Translations under genes and position numbers: made by a program
In this document: positions 1 to 10,566 of the stretch, one piece after another
Position numbering within the stretch: position 1 is the stretch's first letter
How the letters are laid out: the number at the start of each line of letters is the position of its first letter
Assembly: GCA_944325005.1 (NCBI GenBank)
Contig: CALUYO010000002.1
Location: 162,171-226,170 of the forward strand
DNA length: 64,000 nucleotides
Direction of reading: 5' to 3'
Origin: Candidatus Gastranaerophilales bacterium
GTDB taxonomy: Bacteria > Cyanobacteriota > Vampirovibrionia > Gastranaerophilales > Gastranaerophilaceae
The notes under the pieces: model-generated
The model's input: only the letters and a program-made list of their open reading frames with translations
Database searches by the model: none
What the model was told of the DNA's origin: nothing

Positions 1-305
1 GCAGTCCCGCGATACCAGTCTGAACCTGTCCTCATCTGGGCAGGCGCCAGATCGACATATTGATTTAAAAAAGGTGATAATGCCCATCCGCGTGTAATAT
101 GCTTATTTAAAGAATCAGATTTATACTGTGTCAAAACCTTTATTTTAAAAAAACCAGAATTTATAAAATTATTAAGGACAAAATCAATAATTCTGTATCT
201 GCCTCCAAAAGGAACAGCAGGTTTTGCTCGATCCTTAGTTAAAGGGTATAATCTTTTTCCCTCTCCACCGGCTAAAATCATAACTAAAGTATCATCAATT
301 GACAT
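1..305 (-). CDS. glgC: Glucose-1-phosphate adenylyltransferase, N-terminal part (cut by window edge)
   Basis: This enzyme makes ADP-glucose from glucose-1-phosphate and ATP, the committed step of bacterial glycogen synthesis. About 101 codons are visible from an ATG at 305 down to the window edge. They include the nucleotidyltransferase signature [13 protein letters not shown] near residue 12, then [15 protein letters not shown], and later GSDWYRG, all typical of GlgC. An AGGGG ribosome site precedes the ATG. The C-terminal three quarters lie outside the window, so catalytic completeness cannot be judged. The next gene on the same strand ends about 60 bp upstream. Confidence 0.93.
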   Translation of the reverse strand, partial: MSIDDTLVMILAGGEGKRLYPLTKDRAKPAVPFGGRYRIIDFVLNNFINSGFFKIKVLTQYKSDSLNKHITRGWALSPFLNQYVDLAPAQMRTGSDWYRGT

Positions 306-367
306 GACATAACCCCTTTTTCTGCATGCAATTATACAATAAGAATAAAAAACAGTCCATAAAAATT

Positions 368-964
368 TTAATTACATTTTCCGCATCCGCCGCAAGACTG
401 CCCGCAATTACCTGATTTAAAAAAGTCAGAAAAGTCAAACACTTCATCTTTTAAAAGCTTATCAATAACTACAGGATACAGCAATTTTTCAACGTTTTGC
501 ATTTCCTCCTTAAATTCATCAAAATGTGTAAGATTTCCGATTAACACAGGATACTGAGCAATAATCCCGCTGCCTTGCACATCATCGCTTAATCTGTGAA
601 TTGTTACTCCTGATACTTTAACACCTGAATTAAACGCTCTCCATAGAGCATCATCTCCTTTGAAAGATGGCAGCAAAGCCTCATGAAGATTTACAAATTT
701 CGTTGTCTTTAACACATCTGCATCAAGTCTGCTTTTATAATTGAATAAAGCAACTAAATTAAAATAATTTGAAGAAAAATATTCAAAGTTTTTTTCTGAA
801 GGGAGATACTTAAAATCAATACCTGCTTCATCCGCCTTTTTCAAAACATCAGAATGTTCATCATCAGATAAGCAAACAATCTTTACATCTTTATTCTCAA
901 AATACTTTACAATTGCACTTATAATAAACCCGCCTGAAGAGCTTAACAATGCCAATTTATACAT
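368..964 (-). CDS. PurN-like formyltransferase with altered catalytic Asp and Cys-rich tail
   Basis: A 198-residue protein of the glycinamide ribonucleotide formyltransferase fold. It keeps the NLH signature (N92, H94), LLPSFKG, and the G-V-T-I-H strand typical of PurN. The third catalytic residue, Asp144 in E. coli PurN, aligns with Q130 in the stretch [10 protein letters not shown]. The last dozen residues hold four cysteines in [13 protein letters not shown], a possible metal or cluster ligand set absent from ordinary PurN. It could therefore act on another substrate, such as a sugar nucleotide or amino sugar, rather than GAR. AAAGGTGG gives a clear ribosome site. It lies 14 bp downstream of birA. 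Confidence 0.75.
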   Translation of the reverse strand: MYKLALLSSSGGFIISAIVKYFENKDVKIVCLSDDEHSDVLKKADEAGIDFKYLPSEKNFEYFSSNYFNLVALFNYKSRLDADVLKTTKFVNLHEALLPSFKGDDALWRAFNSGVKVSGVTIHRLSDDVQGSGIIAQYPVLIGNLTHFDEFKEEMQNVEKLLYPVVIDKLLKDEVFDFSDFFKSGNCGQSCGGCGKCN

Positions 965-978
965 AATACCACCTTTCT

Positions 979-1701
979 TTAATCAATATCACCAGCAGTT
1001 AATATAAATCTATTTCCGTTATATTCATAAACAAGCTCACCTGCACTATTAATAGATTTAGCGGTAACATCTAAATTTTTATCAATAGTGTGGACAGAAA
1101 TTTTTTTTCCTAAAAAATAACATCTTTTTATATAATCATTTTCAATATAAGCAAATCCTTGCCGTAAAAAGTTTTCATAACCTGCAAAAAATTCATTCAA
1201 CAGCATGTCAGTAAAAAATTTTTTATCAATATGTTTTTTTTTCAATTCAATATTAACCGCAGTTGCCTGTTTATCTTTAATTTTTTTTAATGTTTTACAC
1301 TCCGAGTTAAGATTCACTCCGACCCCTAAAACAAGACCTTTAAAAACATTTTTATCCATGACAGTTTCACACAAAATACCCGCAACTTTCTTCCCGTTAA
1401 TCAAAACATCATTAGGCCATTTGATAGAAGGCTCTAAACCATATTCATCTAAAACTTTGCACAATATTAGGGACATATACTGGGTAAGATTAGCATAACA
1501 ATCAATAAACGCTTCAGAAGGTTTAAGAATAATTGTTAAAAACAAATTCTCCCCTCCCAAATCAATCCAGGCTCTGTTAAAACGACCTCTGCCGCAAGTT
1601 TGTGCAGCTGCAGAAATTACAGTCTTATCAGAAAATTTATAAAAATTTCGTTTTGCATACAAATTTGTTGAATCTGTCTCTTCCAGTAAAATAAGCTCCA
1701 T
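979..1701 (-). CDS. birA: Biotin--[acetyl-CoA-carboxylase] ligase
   Basis: A 240-residue enzyme that activates biotin to biotinyl-AMP and transfers it to the biotin carboxyl carrier protein. Seen here are the ETDSTN start of the catalytic domain, the biotin/ATP loop GRGRFNRAW around residue 38, KWPNDVLINGKKVAGIL near residue 95, and GVGVNLN. The short C-terminal domain is present. There is no N-terminal helix-turn-helix, so this is the monofunctional type that does not repress biotin genes. AAGGGGGG sits just before the ATG. It is divergent from the ATP synthase operon and probably cotranscribed with the PurN-like gene. Confidence 0.93.
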   Translation of the reverse strand: MELILLEETDSTNLYAKRNFYKFSDKTVISAAAQTCGRGRFNRAWIDLGGENLFLTIILKPSEAFIDCYANLTQYMSLILCKVLDEYGLEPSIKWPNDVLINGKKVAGILCETVMDKNVFKGLVLGVGVNLNSECKTLKKIKDKQATAVNIELKKKHIDKKFFTDMLLNEFFAGYENFLRQGFAYIENDYIKRCYFLGKKISVHTIDKNLDVTAKSINSAGELVYEYNGNRFILTAGDID

Positions 1702-1746
1702 TTACCCCCCTTAGACATAACTTATATTAAAACAAATAAAAAAAAT

Positions 1747-1775
1747 TTGCGATTTTTTTTTTTACGAGTTAAAAT
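1747..1775 (+). promoter_or_regulatory. Probable sigma-70 promoter of the ATP synthase operon
   Basis: TTGCGA at 1747-1752 and TAAAAT at 1770-1775 are separated by exactly 17 bp. The inferred start near 1782 is followed by a GGGAGAG ribosome site directly before atpB at 1797. Confidence 0.6.
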
Positions 1776-1796
1776 AAGAACATAAGGGAGAGAAAA

Positions 1797-2489
1797 ATGG
1801 AACATTGGATTTACATATTCAACATTGCGGGGCATGCTATATCCTTAAATCTAGACACCATCTTTACAATGTGGTTTGCGATGGCTGCGGTAATAATTTT
1901 TGCACTTATTGCAACTAGGCATCTGGATCTTATTCCCGGCAAACTTCAGGCCGTATCGGAAAGCGTAATGAAGTTTTTTTATGGCACCCTTGACACAATG
2001 ATTGAACATGAAAACAGACAGCATGTTCCTCTCGTTGCCTCACTATTTCTATTTATAGTAACAGCAAACTTAATGGGGCAGCTTCCTTTAAGAATTATTA
2101 ACTTGAAACACGGCGGGGAACTGGCCTCTCCGACAAATGATATAAATTTAACCGCTGCAATGGCGATTATTGTTTTAATATATTATGTGTTTATGGGGAT
2201 TCGTGCAAAGGGGGCAAAGTTCTTTTTACATGAATTCAGCTTCACCGGAATTGTTATGGCTTTAGTTGAAATTCTTGAAATGATTACAAGACCATTAAGC
2301 CTTGCAATCCGACTTTTTGCAAACATTTTCGCAGGAGAAATTCTTGTATCAATAGCATTGGGCGGGCTGGCATACTTTTTGCCGCTTCCGATTATGCTTT
2401 TCGAAATACTAGTTGCCTTCATACAGGCTACAGTATTTATGATGCTGACTATAGCTTATATAGGTTCGGCAACCGGTAATGAACATTAG
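1797..2489 (+). CDS. atpB: ATP synthase F0 subunit a
   Basis: A 230-residue integral membrane stator subunit forming the two proton half-channels next to the c-ring. It shows several hydrophobic helices and the hallmark segment RPLSLAIRLFANIFAGE. The essential arginine of that segment is R172, facing the c-ring carboxylate. It is the first gene of the operon, preceded by GGGAGAG and a good promoter. No atpI/atp1 gene precedes it, unlike in many cyanobacteria. Subunit c follows after 38 bp. Confidence 0.97.
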   Translation: MEHWIYIFNIAGHAISLNLDTIFTMWFAMAAVIIFALIATRHLDLIPGKLQAVSESVMKFFYGTLDTMIEHENRQHVPLVASLFLFIVTANLMGQLPLRIINLKHGGELASPTNDINLTAAMAIIVLIYYVFMGIRAKGAKFFLHEFSFTGIVMALVEILEMITRPLSLAIRLFANIFAGEILVSIALGGLAYFLPLPIMLFEILVAFIQATVFMMLTIAYIGSATGNEH

Positions 2490-2527
2490 TTACTTTGAAA
2501 AAAAGTATTAAATAAAGGAGAGAAAAA

Positions 2528-2767
2528 ATGGTAGACACAGCTACAATTTCACAAATGGCACACTTAGGTGCAGGTATTGCAATCGGTTTTGGTGCAGTAG
2601 GCGCAGGACTTGGTATCGGTTTTGCTACAAAAGGTTTGATGGATGCGGTTTCAAGACAACCGGAAGTAGCAGGTAAAGCTTTTGGGTTCTTCCTGCTCGG
2701 TGCAGCTTTATCAGAAGCTTGTGCATTGTATGCATTCGTTATTGCATTTATGCTGTTAGGCAAATAA
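2528..2767 (+). CDS. atpE: ATP synthase F0 subunit c
   Basis: A 79-residue hairpin protein that builds the rotating c-ring. Two hydrophobic helices flank the polar loop with the RQPE motif. The ion-carrying carboxylate is E63 in LSEACALYAF. The glutamine of helix 1 used by sodium-type rings is replaced by isoleucine (GLGIGFA), and the residue after the glutamate is alanine instead of serine or threonine, so proton coupling is the better reading. This is inference from known Na+ rings such as Ilyobacter. GGAG precedes the ATG. Confidence 0.97.
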   Translation: MVDTATISQMAHLGAGIAIGFGAVGAGLGIGFATKGLMDAVSRQPEVAGKAFGFFLLGAALSEACALYAFVIAFMLLGK

Positions 2768-2780
2768 TCGGAGAAAAGCA

Positions 2781-3248
2781 ATGGAATTTAACGCAACATT
2801 TTTAGTATCAGCAATAAGTTTTATTTTATTTACTTTTATTATGAATAAAATATTTTATAAGCCGCTTGAACGTGTAATGGATGAACGTCAAAGATTTATA
2901 AACGACGCCAAAAACGATGCGTTTAATGCTAACAACAAAGCTGATGCTATTTCTAAAGACAGAGAAAACAGATTGAATAAGTCTGTAGCAGATTCAAAAA
3001 AACTTGTTGCGGATAAAGTATATAAAGCAAATGAAAATTCCAAGGCTGTAACTGCAGAAGCAAAACAAAAATCTCAGGAAGAAATAACTTCTGCTAAGTC
3101 AAATCTTGAAAATGAGGCTAATCAGACAAAAGAAGAGCTGAAATCTAAAGTTAAAGATTTGGCAGAAGTAATATCTTCCAAAGTACTCGGGATGGAAACA
3201 AAAATTGAAAATACCGATAATGAACTCGTAAACAGGATATTGAATTAA
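2781..3248 (+). CDS. atpF': ATP synthase F0 subunit b' (second b-type stator)
   Basis: A 155-residue protein with one N-terminal membrane helix, then NKIFYKPLERVMDERQ and a long charged coiled-coil rich in Lys, Glu and Ala. It is the b' subunit, the second and diverged b copy found in cyanobacteria, chloroplasts and some proteobacteria, which pairs with b to form the peripheral stalk. It starts 13 bp after atpE and ends one base before atpF. The b'-b pair is one of the main signs of cyanobacterial ancestry in this window. Confidence 0.93.
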   Translation: MEFNATFLVSAISFILFTFIMNKIFYKPLERVMDERQRFINDAKNDAFNANNKADAISKDRENRLNKSVADSKKLVADKVYKANENSKAVTAEAKQKSQEEITSAKSNLENEANQTKEELKSKVKDLAEVISSKVLGMETKIENTDNELVNRILN

Positions 3249-3249
3249 T

Positions 3250-3753
3250 ATGAACGAATTAGCAAATTTTTGGAATCTGATAGTAGAATCAAATACATTT
3301 AATTTTATTGTTTTATTACTGATTTTTGCAGTACTCTTCAAAAAATTAAATGTCTCTGGTGCTGTAGAAAAAATAAAACAGGATATTATTAATGCAATTG
3401 ATAATGCTAAAGCAGAGCGGGAAAATGCTAAAAATAAGCTTATGGAAGCACAAAAATCCATTGAACATATTGAAGAAGATATAAAACAACGGCTTGAGGA
3501 AGCATCTTCAAAAGGCGACGGAATTGCTAAACAGATATTAGCAAACACTGAAGAACAGGTTAAATTAATAGAAAACAATATTGCAAGAGTTATTAATGCA
3601 GAGGAAAAAACTCTCTCTGCCCAAATGACTAAAAAAACTTTAAATGCGTCAATTGAACTTGCAAAACAGCATATAAAAAATATACTGGAAAATAATGAAG
3701 AGTTACATAACAAGTTTATTGACGAAAGTATTGAAAATATAGACAGGGTATAA
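3250..3753 (+). CDS. atpF: ATP synthase F0 subunit b
   Basis: A 167-residue peripheral-stalk subunit. One N-terminal hydrophobic segment (NFIVLLLIFAVLF) is followed by KKLNVSGAVEKIK and a long coiled coil that reaches the delta subunit on top of F1. Together with b' it forms a heterodimeric stator. The ATG follows the b' stop codon after one base and delta follows after four, so translation is probably coupled across all three. Confidence 0.93.
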   Translation: MNELANFWNLIVESNTFNFIVLLLIFAVLFKKLNVSGAVEKIKQDIINAIDNAKAERENAKNKLMEAQKSIEHIEEDIKQRLEEASSKGDGIAKQILANTEEQVKLIENNIARVINAEEKTLSAQMTKKTLNASIELAKQHIKNILENNEELHNKFIDESIENIDRV

Positions 3754-3757
3754 TCTA

Positions 3758-5834
<2,077 letters not shown>

Positions 5835-5903
5835 TCAAAGCAAAGAAAGGAAATTACGGCTGTATACAAAGATTTGTGGACAATCGTAAGCTATATATTA
5901 AAA

Positions 5904-6836
5904 ATGCCAAACTTAAAAGATATAAAAAACAGAATACAAAGCGTCAAAAGTACACAAAAAATTACGCGTGCGATGAAAATGGTTGCGGCTGCCAAAGTAA
6001 AAAAAGCAGAAAATACCGTTAAAATGTCTCGACCTTTTACTACTGAACTCACTTCTATGTTTAAAAAGCTTTTGGCCTCAGTTGGCTCTTACAGTGCACA
6101 GAGTTTAAAAATCAAATCTTCTATTGATAATTATCCAGAACTTTTGCAGGTAAGAGAAATAAAAGCAGTAGGTCTACTTGTAATTACCTCAAATAAAGGA
6201 CTTGCTGGAGCCTATAATGCTAACGTTGTAAGAAAAACCATCCAGACAATTAAAGATTATAAAGAGCAAGGCATAAAAACCAAACTCTTCATAGTTGGTC
6301 AAAAGGGAATTTCGACATTAAAACGTAAATGCAGGGGACTTGACTGTGAAGTGGTTAAAACATACCTTGGAGTAGCAAACAATCCTTCTGCAGAAGGTGT
6401 AAAAATTATCATAGAAGATATTGCGGAATATTTCGTTACTCACCAAATTGATAAAATAGAAGTTATAACAACAAGATTTAAAAATATGATGAGCTATTTT
6501 GTTGAAAATTGGACAATATTACCGCTGAAAGGTTTAAATGATGATAATGAAAAACTCCATGATAATGTGATTGAACCGCTTATGGAATTTATGCCGGATA
6601 TGCATAATATTTTACAAAAAGTTGTGCCTATGTATATGACAAACATCCTGTTCCAGTCGTTACTGGAAGCACAGGCAAGCGAGCTTGCAAGCAGAATGAC
6701 TGCAATGTCTGCGGCAACAAATAATGCTGAAAAAATGATTAATGAATTGTCAGTTGAATATAACAAAACAAGGCAGTTTGCAATCACTCAAGAAATTATT
6801 GAAGTTGTATCAGGAGCAAATGCACAACTTGGATAA
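5904..6836 (+). CDS. atpG: ATP synthase F1 subunit gamma
   Basis: The 310-residue central rotor shaft. An in-frame TTG at 5874 would add ten residues (MWTIVSYILK), but the ATG at 5904 gives MPNLKDIKNRIQSVKSTQKI, the usual cyanobacterial gamma start, so I place the start there. A ribosome site next to it is not evident. The C-terminal helix ends with ARQ-type and EIVSGA-type residues (TRQFAITQEI, EVVSGANAQ). The roughly 35-residue regulatory insert of cyanobacterial and chloroplast gamma, expected after the VITTRF strand, is absent. It is the last gene of the operon and converges on 6859. Confidence 0.95.
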   Translation: MPNLKDIKNRIQSVKSTQKITRAMKMVAAAKVKKAENTVKMSRPFTTELTSMFKKLLASVGSYSAQSLKIKSSIDNYPELLQVREIKAVGLLVITSNKGLAGAYNANVVRKTIQTIKDYKEQGIKTKLFIVGQKGISTLKRKCRGLDCEVVKTYLGVANNPSAEGVKIIIEDIAEYFVTHQIDKIEVITTRFKNMMSYFVENWTILPLKGLNDDNEKLHDNVIEPLMEFMPDMHNILQKVVPMYMTNILFQSLLEAQASELASRMTAMSAATNNAEKMINELSVEYNKTRQFAITQEIIEVVSGANAQLG

Positions 6837-6858
6837 ACCTGTTAATCGTTCAAATTTT

Positions 6859-8523
6859 TTACATTTGATTGCTTAAGAAAGCAAGATTATCAGGTCTCAT
6901 CATTGCCTGATACTGTTCATTAACAGTAGGCTGAACAGCTTGTTGTTCCTTTTCTGCAGCTAAACGAGCTTTTCTTTTAGCTTCTGATTTATTTGTCATA
7001 TAAATATTCAATTTAGGAATTCCAACACCGAGAATAAGTCCGGAATATAAGTAACCAGCAATCTGTGCTATACTTAATGCTCTGAGTTTACCTTTAGTTT
7101 CCTTGCGGATTGCCTCACTTACATTCGGAGAAGACAATTTCTTCAACATTTGTTTAAATGTCAGTGCTTTGCCATTTTCGATTGAATCAATACCGGCAGC
7201 ATGCAGACCTCTATGTAATACCTCATCGCGAGAAACCAAAGGTGCTTTTATAATCTTATTAAAGAAACCTTTGCCATGGTCTTTTTCGCTGTAATTTAAA
7301 AGATTCTGATCCATAGCGTTTGCTGTCATCTTGGCTACGAAATTACCCAAGACAAGCCAGTTAAAGAACCCTAAAACATCCTTAACCACAGATTCACGAA
7401 GCTCATCCTTATCGCGTGCCGCCAAAAATCTTGACATAATAGTTACACCATAAATAAATTTAAATTGATCCAGTGTCGGAACAAGACCTCTGAATTGAAT
7501 TTTCTTTAATAAACCTTTAACACCTTCACGCATTCCGATTGTAGCAAGGATACCTCCACCAAACAAGCCAGCAGCACCAATTTTCATGGCTTTAAAGCCG
7601 GCAGAATTATCTTTTGAACGCCCTTCAACGCCGACAAAACCATCACTACCTGTTTTCTTTTTTGTCAAATAAATATTTAGAGGTTGAATTGACATACCTA
7701 CAGCGGAAGCAATACCCAATCCGAGTAAGGAACGATTAAGGTTCATACGTTTTAAGGCTTTTAGATAAGCATTAGTATCAATATCTTTGCTTTCTTTAAA
7801 TGCATTGCCGACCTTTTCATTCACAAAAGTTCTTGAGATATTATAAACGCTATCCAGAATATTAGAAATAGAAGCTGTTTTTTGTTCTTTTCCTAATCTG
7901 AAAGAATTTTCTGACCCTGTTGAATGAGTTATAACAGACTGTGCATAAGCCTTCAAGTCTTTTGATATTGTAACAGGAGCGTCTTTTGAATTTAAAACAT
8001 CACCTAATTTATTAACAACATCTTCAAGTTTGTCCTGCGGGATCTTTTTCCAATCAGAACCTATACGTGTTTCAGCATTTCCAAGAACATCACGTAAATA
8101 ATCTTTAACCGGCTCCTTATTTCCAGATCTAACCTGCTTATCCCAGGCTTTAGCCAAAAGATCCAGAGTTTCGTCATCAACAAAAAGTTTATGAGCCTTA
8201 ATTCCATAATTTTTGTTAAGTGCTGAGGCAAGAACTAAGCCAGCAACTGTACCGTAAACACCTACCAGAGAATGGTTAACAGTACCGGAAGCTTCTCTTC
8301 TGCCGGTTTCCATACCTGCAGCAGGGCCTCTGTTTACAAAATCTACAGTAGTTCTTGGAATTACCATTGAAGCCAAATCAACGGCATTTGCACCCCAGGC
8401 CTGATTTGTGTCCAAAAAACGCAAACCCAATGTTACAGAATCAAAAGCGCCTGTAAATTTCACATTATCCTTTTTGTTTTCCTTATTTTGTTGTAATTGC
8501 GGGGTTATATGTTGAATTTTCAT
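6859..8523 (-). CDS. Membrane protein of unknown function, paralogue of the upstream gene, with N-terminal FxG motif
   Basis: I do not recognise this 554-residue protein. It starts MKIQHITPQ and carries NVKFTGAF at residues 20-27. It then has hydrophobic segments around VGVYGTVAGLVLASAL, LLGLGIASAVGMSI, GLFGGGILATIGM, FFNWLVLGNFVAKM and IAGYLYSGLILGVGI, separated by charged soluble stretches. It aligns along most of its length with the neighbour at 8538-10271: VIPRTTVD / IVPRTIVE, RREASG / RRESSG, GLVPTLDQ / GIFPTMDQ, and DKDELRESVVKD / DKNELREATVRD. The C-terminus is charged and Gln-rich. It lies 14 bp downstream of that paralogue, so the two look like one transcription unit. Confidence 0.85.
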   Translation of the reverse strand: MKIQHITPQLQQNKENKKDNVKFTGAFDSVTLGLRFLDTNQAWGANAVDLASMVIPRTTVDFVNRGPAAGMETGRREASGTVNHSLVGVYGTVAGLVLASALNKNYGIKAHKLFVDDETLDLLAKAWDKQVRSGNKEPVKDYLRDVLGNAETRIGSDWKKIPQDKLEDVVNKLGDVLNSKDAPVTISKDLKAYAQSVITHSTGSENSFRLGKEQKTASISNILDSVYNISRTFVNEKVGNAFKESKDIDTNAYLKALKRMNLNRSLLGLGIASAVGMSIQPLNIYLTKKKTGSDGFVGVEGRSKDNSAGFKAMKIGAAGLFGGGILATIGMREGVKGLLKKIQFRGLVPTLDQFKFIYGVTIMSRFLAARDKDELRESVVKDVLGFFNWLVLGNFVAKMTANAMDQNLLNYSEKDHGKGFFNKIIKAPLVSRDEVLHRGLHAAGIDSIENGKALTFKQMLKKLSSPNVSEAIRKETKGKLRALSIAQIAGYLYSGLILGVGIPKLNIYMTNKSEAKRKARLAAEKEQQAVQPTVNEQYQAMMRPDNLAFLSNQM

Positions 8524-8537
8524 AACTGATTTTCTCC

Positions 8538-10271
8538 TTACGAATTAAAAAATGCTTTAAATGTTGTGTTATCTTTTATCTGCGATGATAAGAAATCATT
8601 CTGTGAGGATGATATCTTTGACGTTTCATCCGTCGAATCCGACGAAGGGTTCGTTAAGGATGACGCGTTCGCAGAAGATGAAGAACCAACATTTTTCTCT
8701 GCATTCAATTTCGCAAGTTCTTCTGCATGCTTTTTATTAGTTTTCGACCTTGTGTAAATCGGGATAAATACACCTAATGATAATAATGAGAATAATATAT
8801 TGCCAATCTGACAAATTGTTCTCAAACGTTTATCTTCAACAGTCTTTAATTCATCTGACGATTTTAGTGATGTATGTTTTGCCCAGTGCCAGAATTTCTT
8901 AAATAAATTAGCATCTTTATCCGGAGCATCTTTTAACCTGTTTATCAGATGAACACCCTTATCCTTATTTTTATGTTCTAAAAATGTTGCAATCCCCTTG
9001 GCAACATAATCTCCAAGAAAATAGAAACTTGAGAATGTTGCAATATCTCGAACGGTAGCCTCTCTTAGTTCATTCTTATCTTCAGAAACACCCATTCTGC
9101 TTGCAAATGTAGCTGTAGAAATTATTCTAGCTTGATCCATAGTCGGAAAAATTCCCTTAAACTGGAAAATATTTTTCCAGACCGGTCTATCCATAAACAT
9201 TGAAAGCCCACATACACCTATCATTGATCCAATTGATATAAATTTTTGGGCAAGCAATTCACTTTTTTCTTTAGGAGATAATTCTTTATGTTGAGAATCC
9301 TTACCGAAATCTTTATAGATTGGCGCCCCCTTACGTCCTGACATTTTATATGTAATCCATCTGTTAATAGACTGCATGGAAAGTGCAAGGGGAATAATAA
9401 CCCCAAGTCCTCCGATACTTTTCCAGTTAACAAGTTTTTTAGCACCGTTAAAATATTTTGTAAGCTTATCAGCATCTGTAATATTTTCTTTTACTACACC
9501 TCTAAGTATTTTAACAGTATCTTCGCAAAGGGATTCCAAATTATTTGAGAAGTATCCTTTATCACCTTTAAATTTAATATTTTCTGCTATTAAAGTTTCC
9601 TCAACAATATCTTTATAAGCTTTTTTAAAGGCCTTAGAGTTATATTTATCAGACTGAGTAAGGTTAACAAACTCGTTTACTGCATTATGGATGCGTTCAT
9701 TTCCGATTTTACCTATAAACTTTCCGTTTGTATCACGAGGGATTTTCAAAATTTCTGCAAAATCTTTAGTTTCCTTACCGTCAACACCTACAAGATCACC
9801 CAGTTGATTTCTAAAAGTATTGTATATTTTTTCCTGTCTACCAACACCGGATGCCTCATTATAATATTTTTGAATTTTATTAATAGCATCTTCATTTGCC
9901 CATGTATTAATAAGGTTTGCCTTTTTAAAACCTCCCATAATAGGACGCTGTAAAAGTGATGCAACACCCATTACGATAAAGCTTGGGATTATACAGTTAA
10001 CAATAAGCCCTGAGGACTCACGTCTGAAAGCTTCAAAACCTGCGTAGCCGTTCGATTCTTTAGTCTCTACAATAGTGCGCGGAACAATTGCAGTAGACAA
10101 ATCAAGCACAGAAACATTAACCATGGGCTGTTTTTCACATTGCTGAACAAGCCATATAGCACCGTCAGTCAAACCTCCGTTAAAAGAAGGATTGTTTCCG
10201 TTTTTTGCACTATTATTCCCTAGAGGGGTATTCTTTTTATTTACACTTGATAAACTAACTTTTTCTAACAT
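8538..10271 (-). CDS. Membrane protein of unknown function, upstream member of a tandem paralogous pair
   Basis: A 577-residue protein not recognised as a known family. The N-terminus is Asn/Lys/Ser-rich and contains NNPSFNGGL (F30, G32). Motifs shared with the downstream paralogue include IVPRTIVE, FRRESSG, SIGGLGVIIPLALSMQSINRW, FPTMDQARI, SRMG, DKNELREATVRDI and YFLGDYVAKG. Hydrophobic segments alternate with basic stretches, and the C-terminal 50 residues are a low-complexity Ser/Asn tail. No clear ribosome site is seen. A TATAAT box about 40 bp upstream on the minus strand may be its promoter. Confidence 0.83.
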   Translation of the reverse strand: MLEKVSLSSVNKKNTPLGNNSAKNGNNPSFNGGLTDGAIWLVQQCEKQPMVNVSVLDLSTAIVPRTIVETKESNGYAGFEAFRRESSGLIVNCIIPSFIVMGVASLLQRPIMGGFKKANLINTWANEDAINKIQKYYNEASGVGRQEKIYNTFRNQLGDLVGVDGKETKDFAEILKIPRDTNGKFIGKIGNERIHNAVNEFVNLTQSDKYNSKAFKKAYKDIVEETLIAENIKFKGDKGYFSNNLESLCEDTVKILRGVVKENITDADKLTKYFNGAKKLVNWKSIGGLGVIIPLALSMQSINRWITYKMSGRKGAPIYKDFGKDSQHKELSPKEKSELLAQKFISIGSMIGVCGLSMFMDRPVWKNIFQFKGIFPTMDQARIISTATFASRMGVSEDKNELREATVRDIATFSSFYFLGDYVAKGIATFLEHKNKDKGVHLINRLKDAPDKDANLFKKFWHWAKHTSLKSSDELKTVEDKRLRTICQIGNILFSLLSLGVFIPIYTRSKTNKKHAEELAKLNAEKNVGSSSSANASSLTNPSSDSTDETSKISSSQNDFLSSQIKDNTTFKAFFNS

Positions 10272-10566
10272 AATATAGTCTGGTTTAAAACTTCACACTT
10301 ATTATACCAATGACACATTCATATTAAAAGTCGAGCAAAAAAAAAATTGCGTCTTAAAGTAGAATTGTAAAGGAGATATTAAGATGTATTTTTGAATTTT
10401 TAATTAAAAATATATAAATTTTAAACAAATTTTTTGAAAAAAACAAAAAAAACTATATGATAAATAATCAAATTATACAAAATTTGTTAAAAATTTTATA
10501 AAAGATTTTTGTAAATAATTGTAACAAATACGCTTAATATCTATATTAGTATATCTATAATATATA
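10272..10566. other. AT-rich intergenic region with an inverted repeat
   Basis: This 295-bp gap between two minus-strand genes is strongly AT-rich, especially 10380-10560. It ends with an inverted repeat, TTAGTATAT (10546-10554) and ATATACTAA (10562-10570), that reaches the cca stop codon. On the plus strand AAGGAG at 10370-10375 precedes a three-codon frame, ATG to TGA (10384-10395), too short to call a gene. I see no DnaA boxes, tRNA or recognisable RNA here. Confidence 0.5.

Noticed and set aside
3099..3713. Long minus-strand frame opposite atpF' and atpF
   Set aside because: Shadow of the b-type coiled-coil genes; Ser/Phe/Ile-rich, with no start signal.
5874..5903. TTG start of atpG adding ten residues
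   Set aside because: MPNLKDIKNRI is the conserved gamma N-terminus in cyanobacteria.
10370..10395. AAGGAG followed by a three-codon frame
   Set aside because: Too short to support as a gene, and nothing downstream on that strand for it to regulate.
10300..10560. Replication origin in the AT-rich gap
   Set aside because: No DnaA-box-like 9-mers were seen, and dnaA or dnaN are not adjacent.
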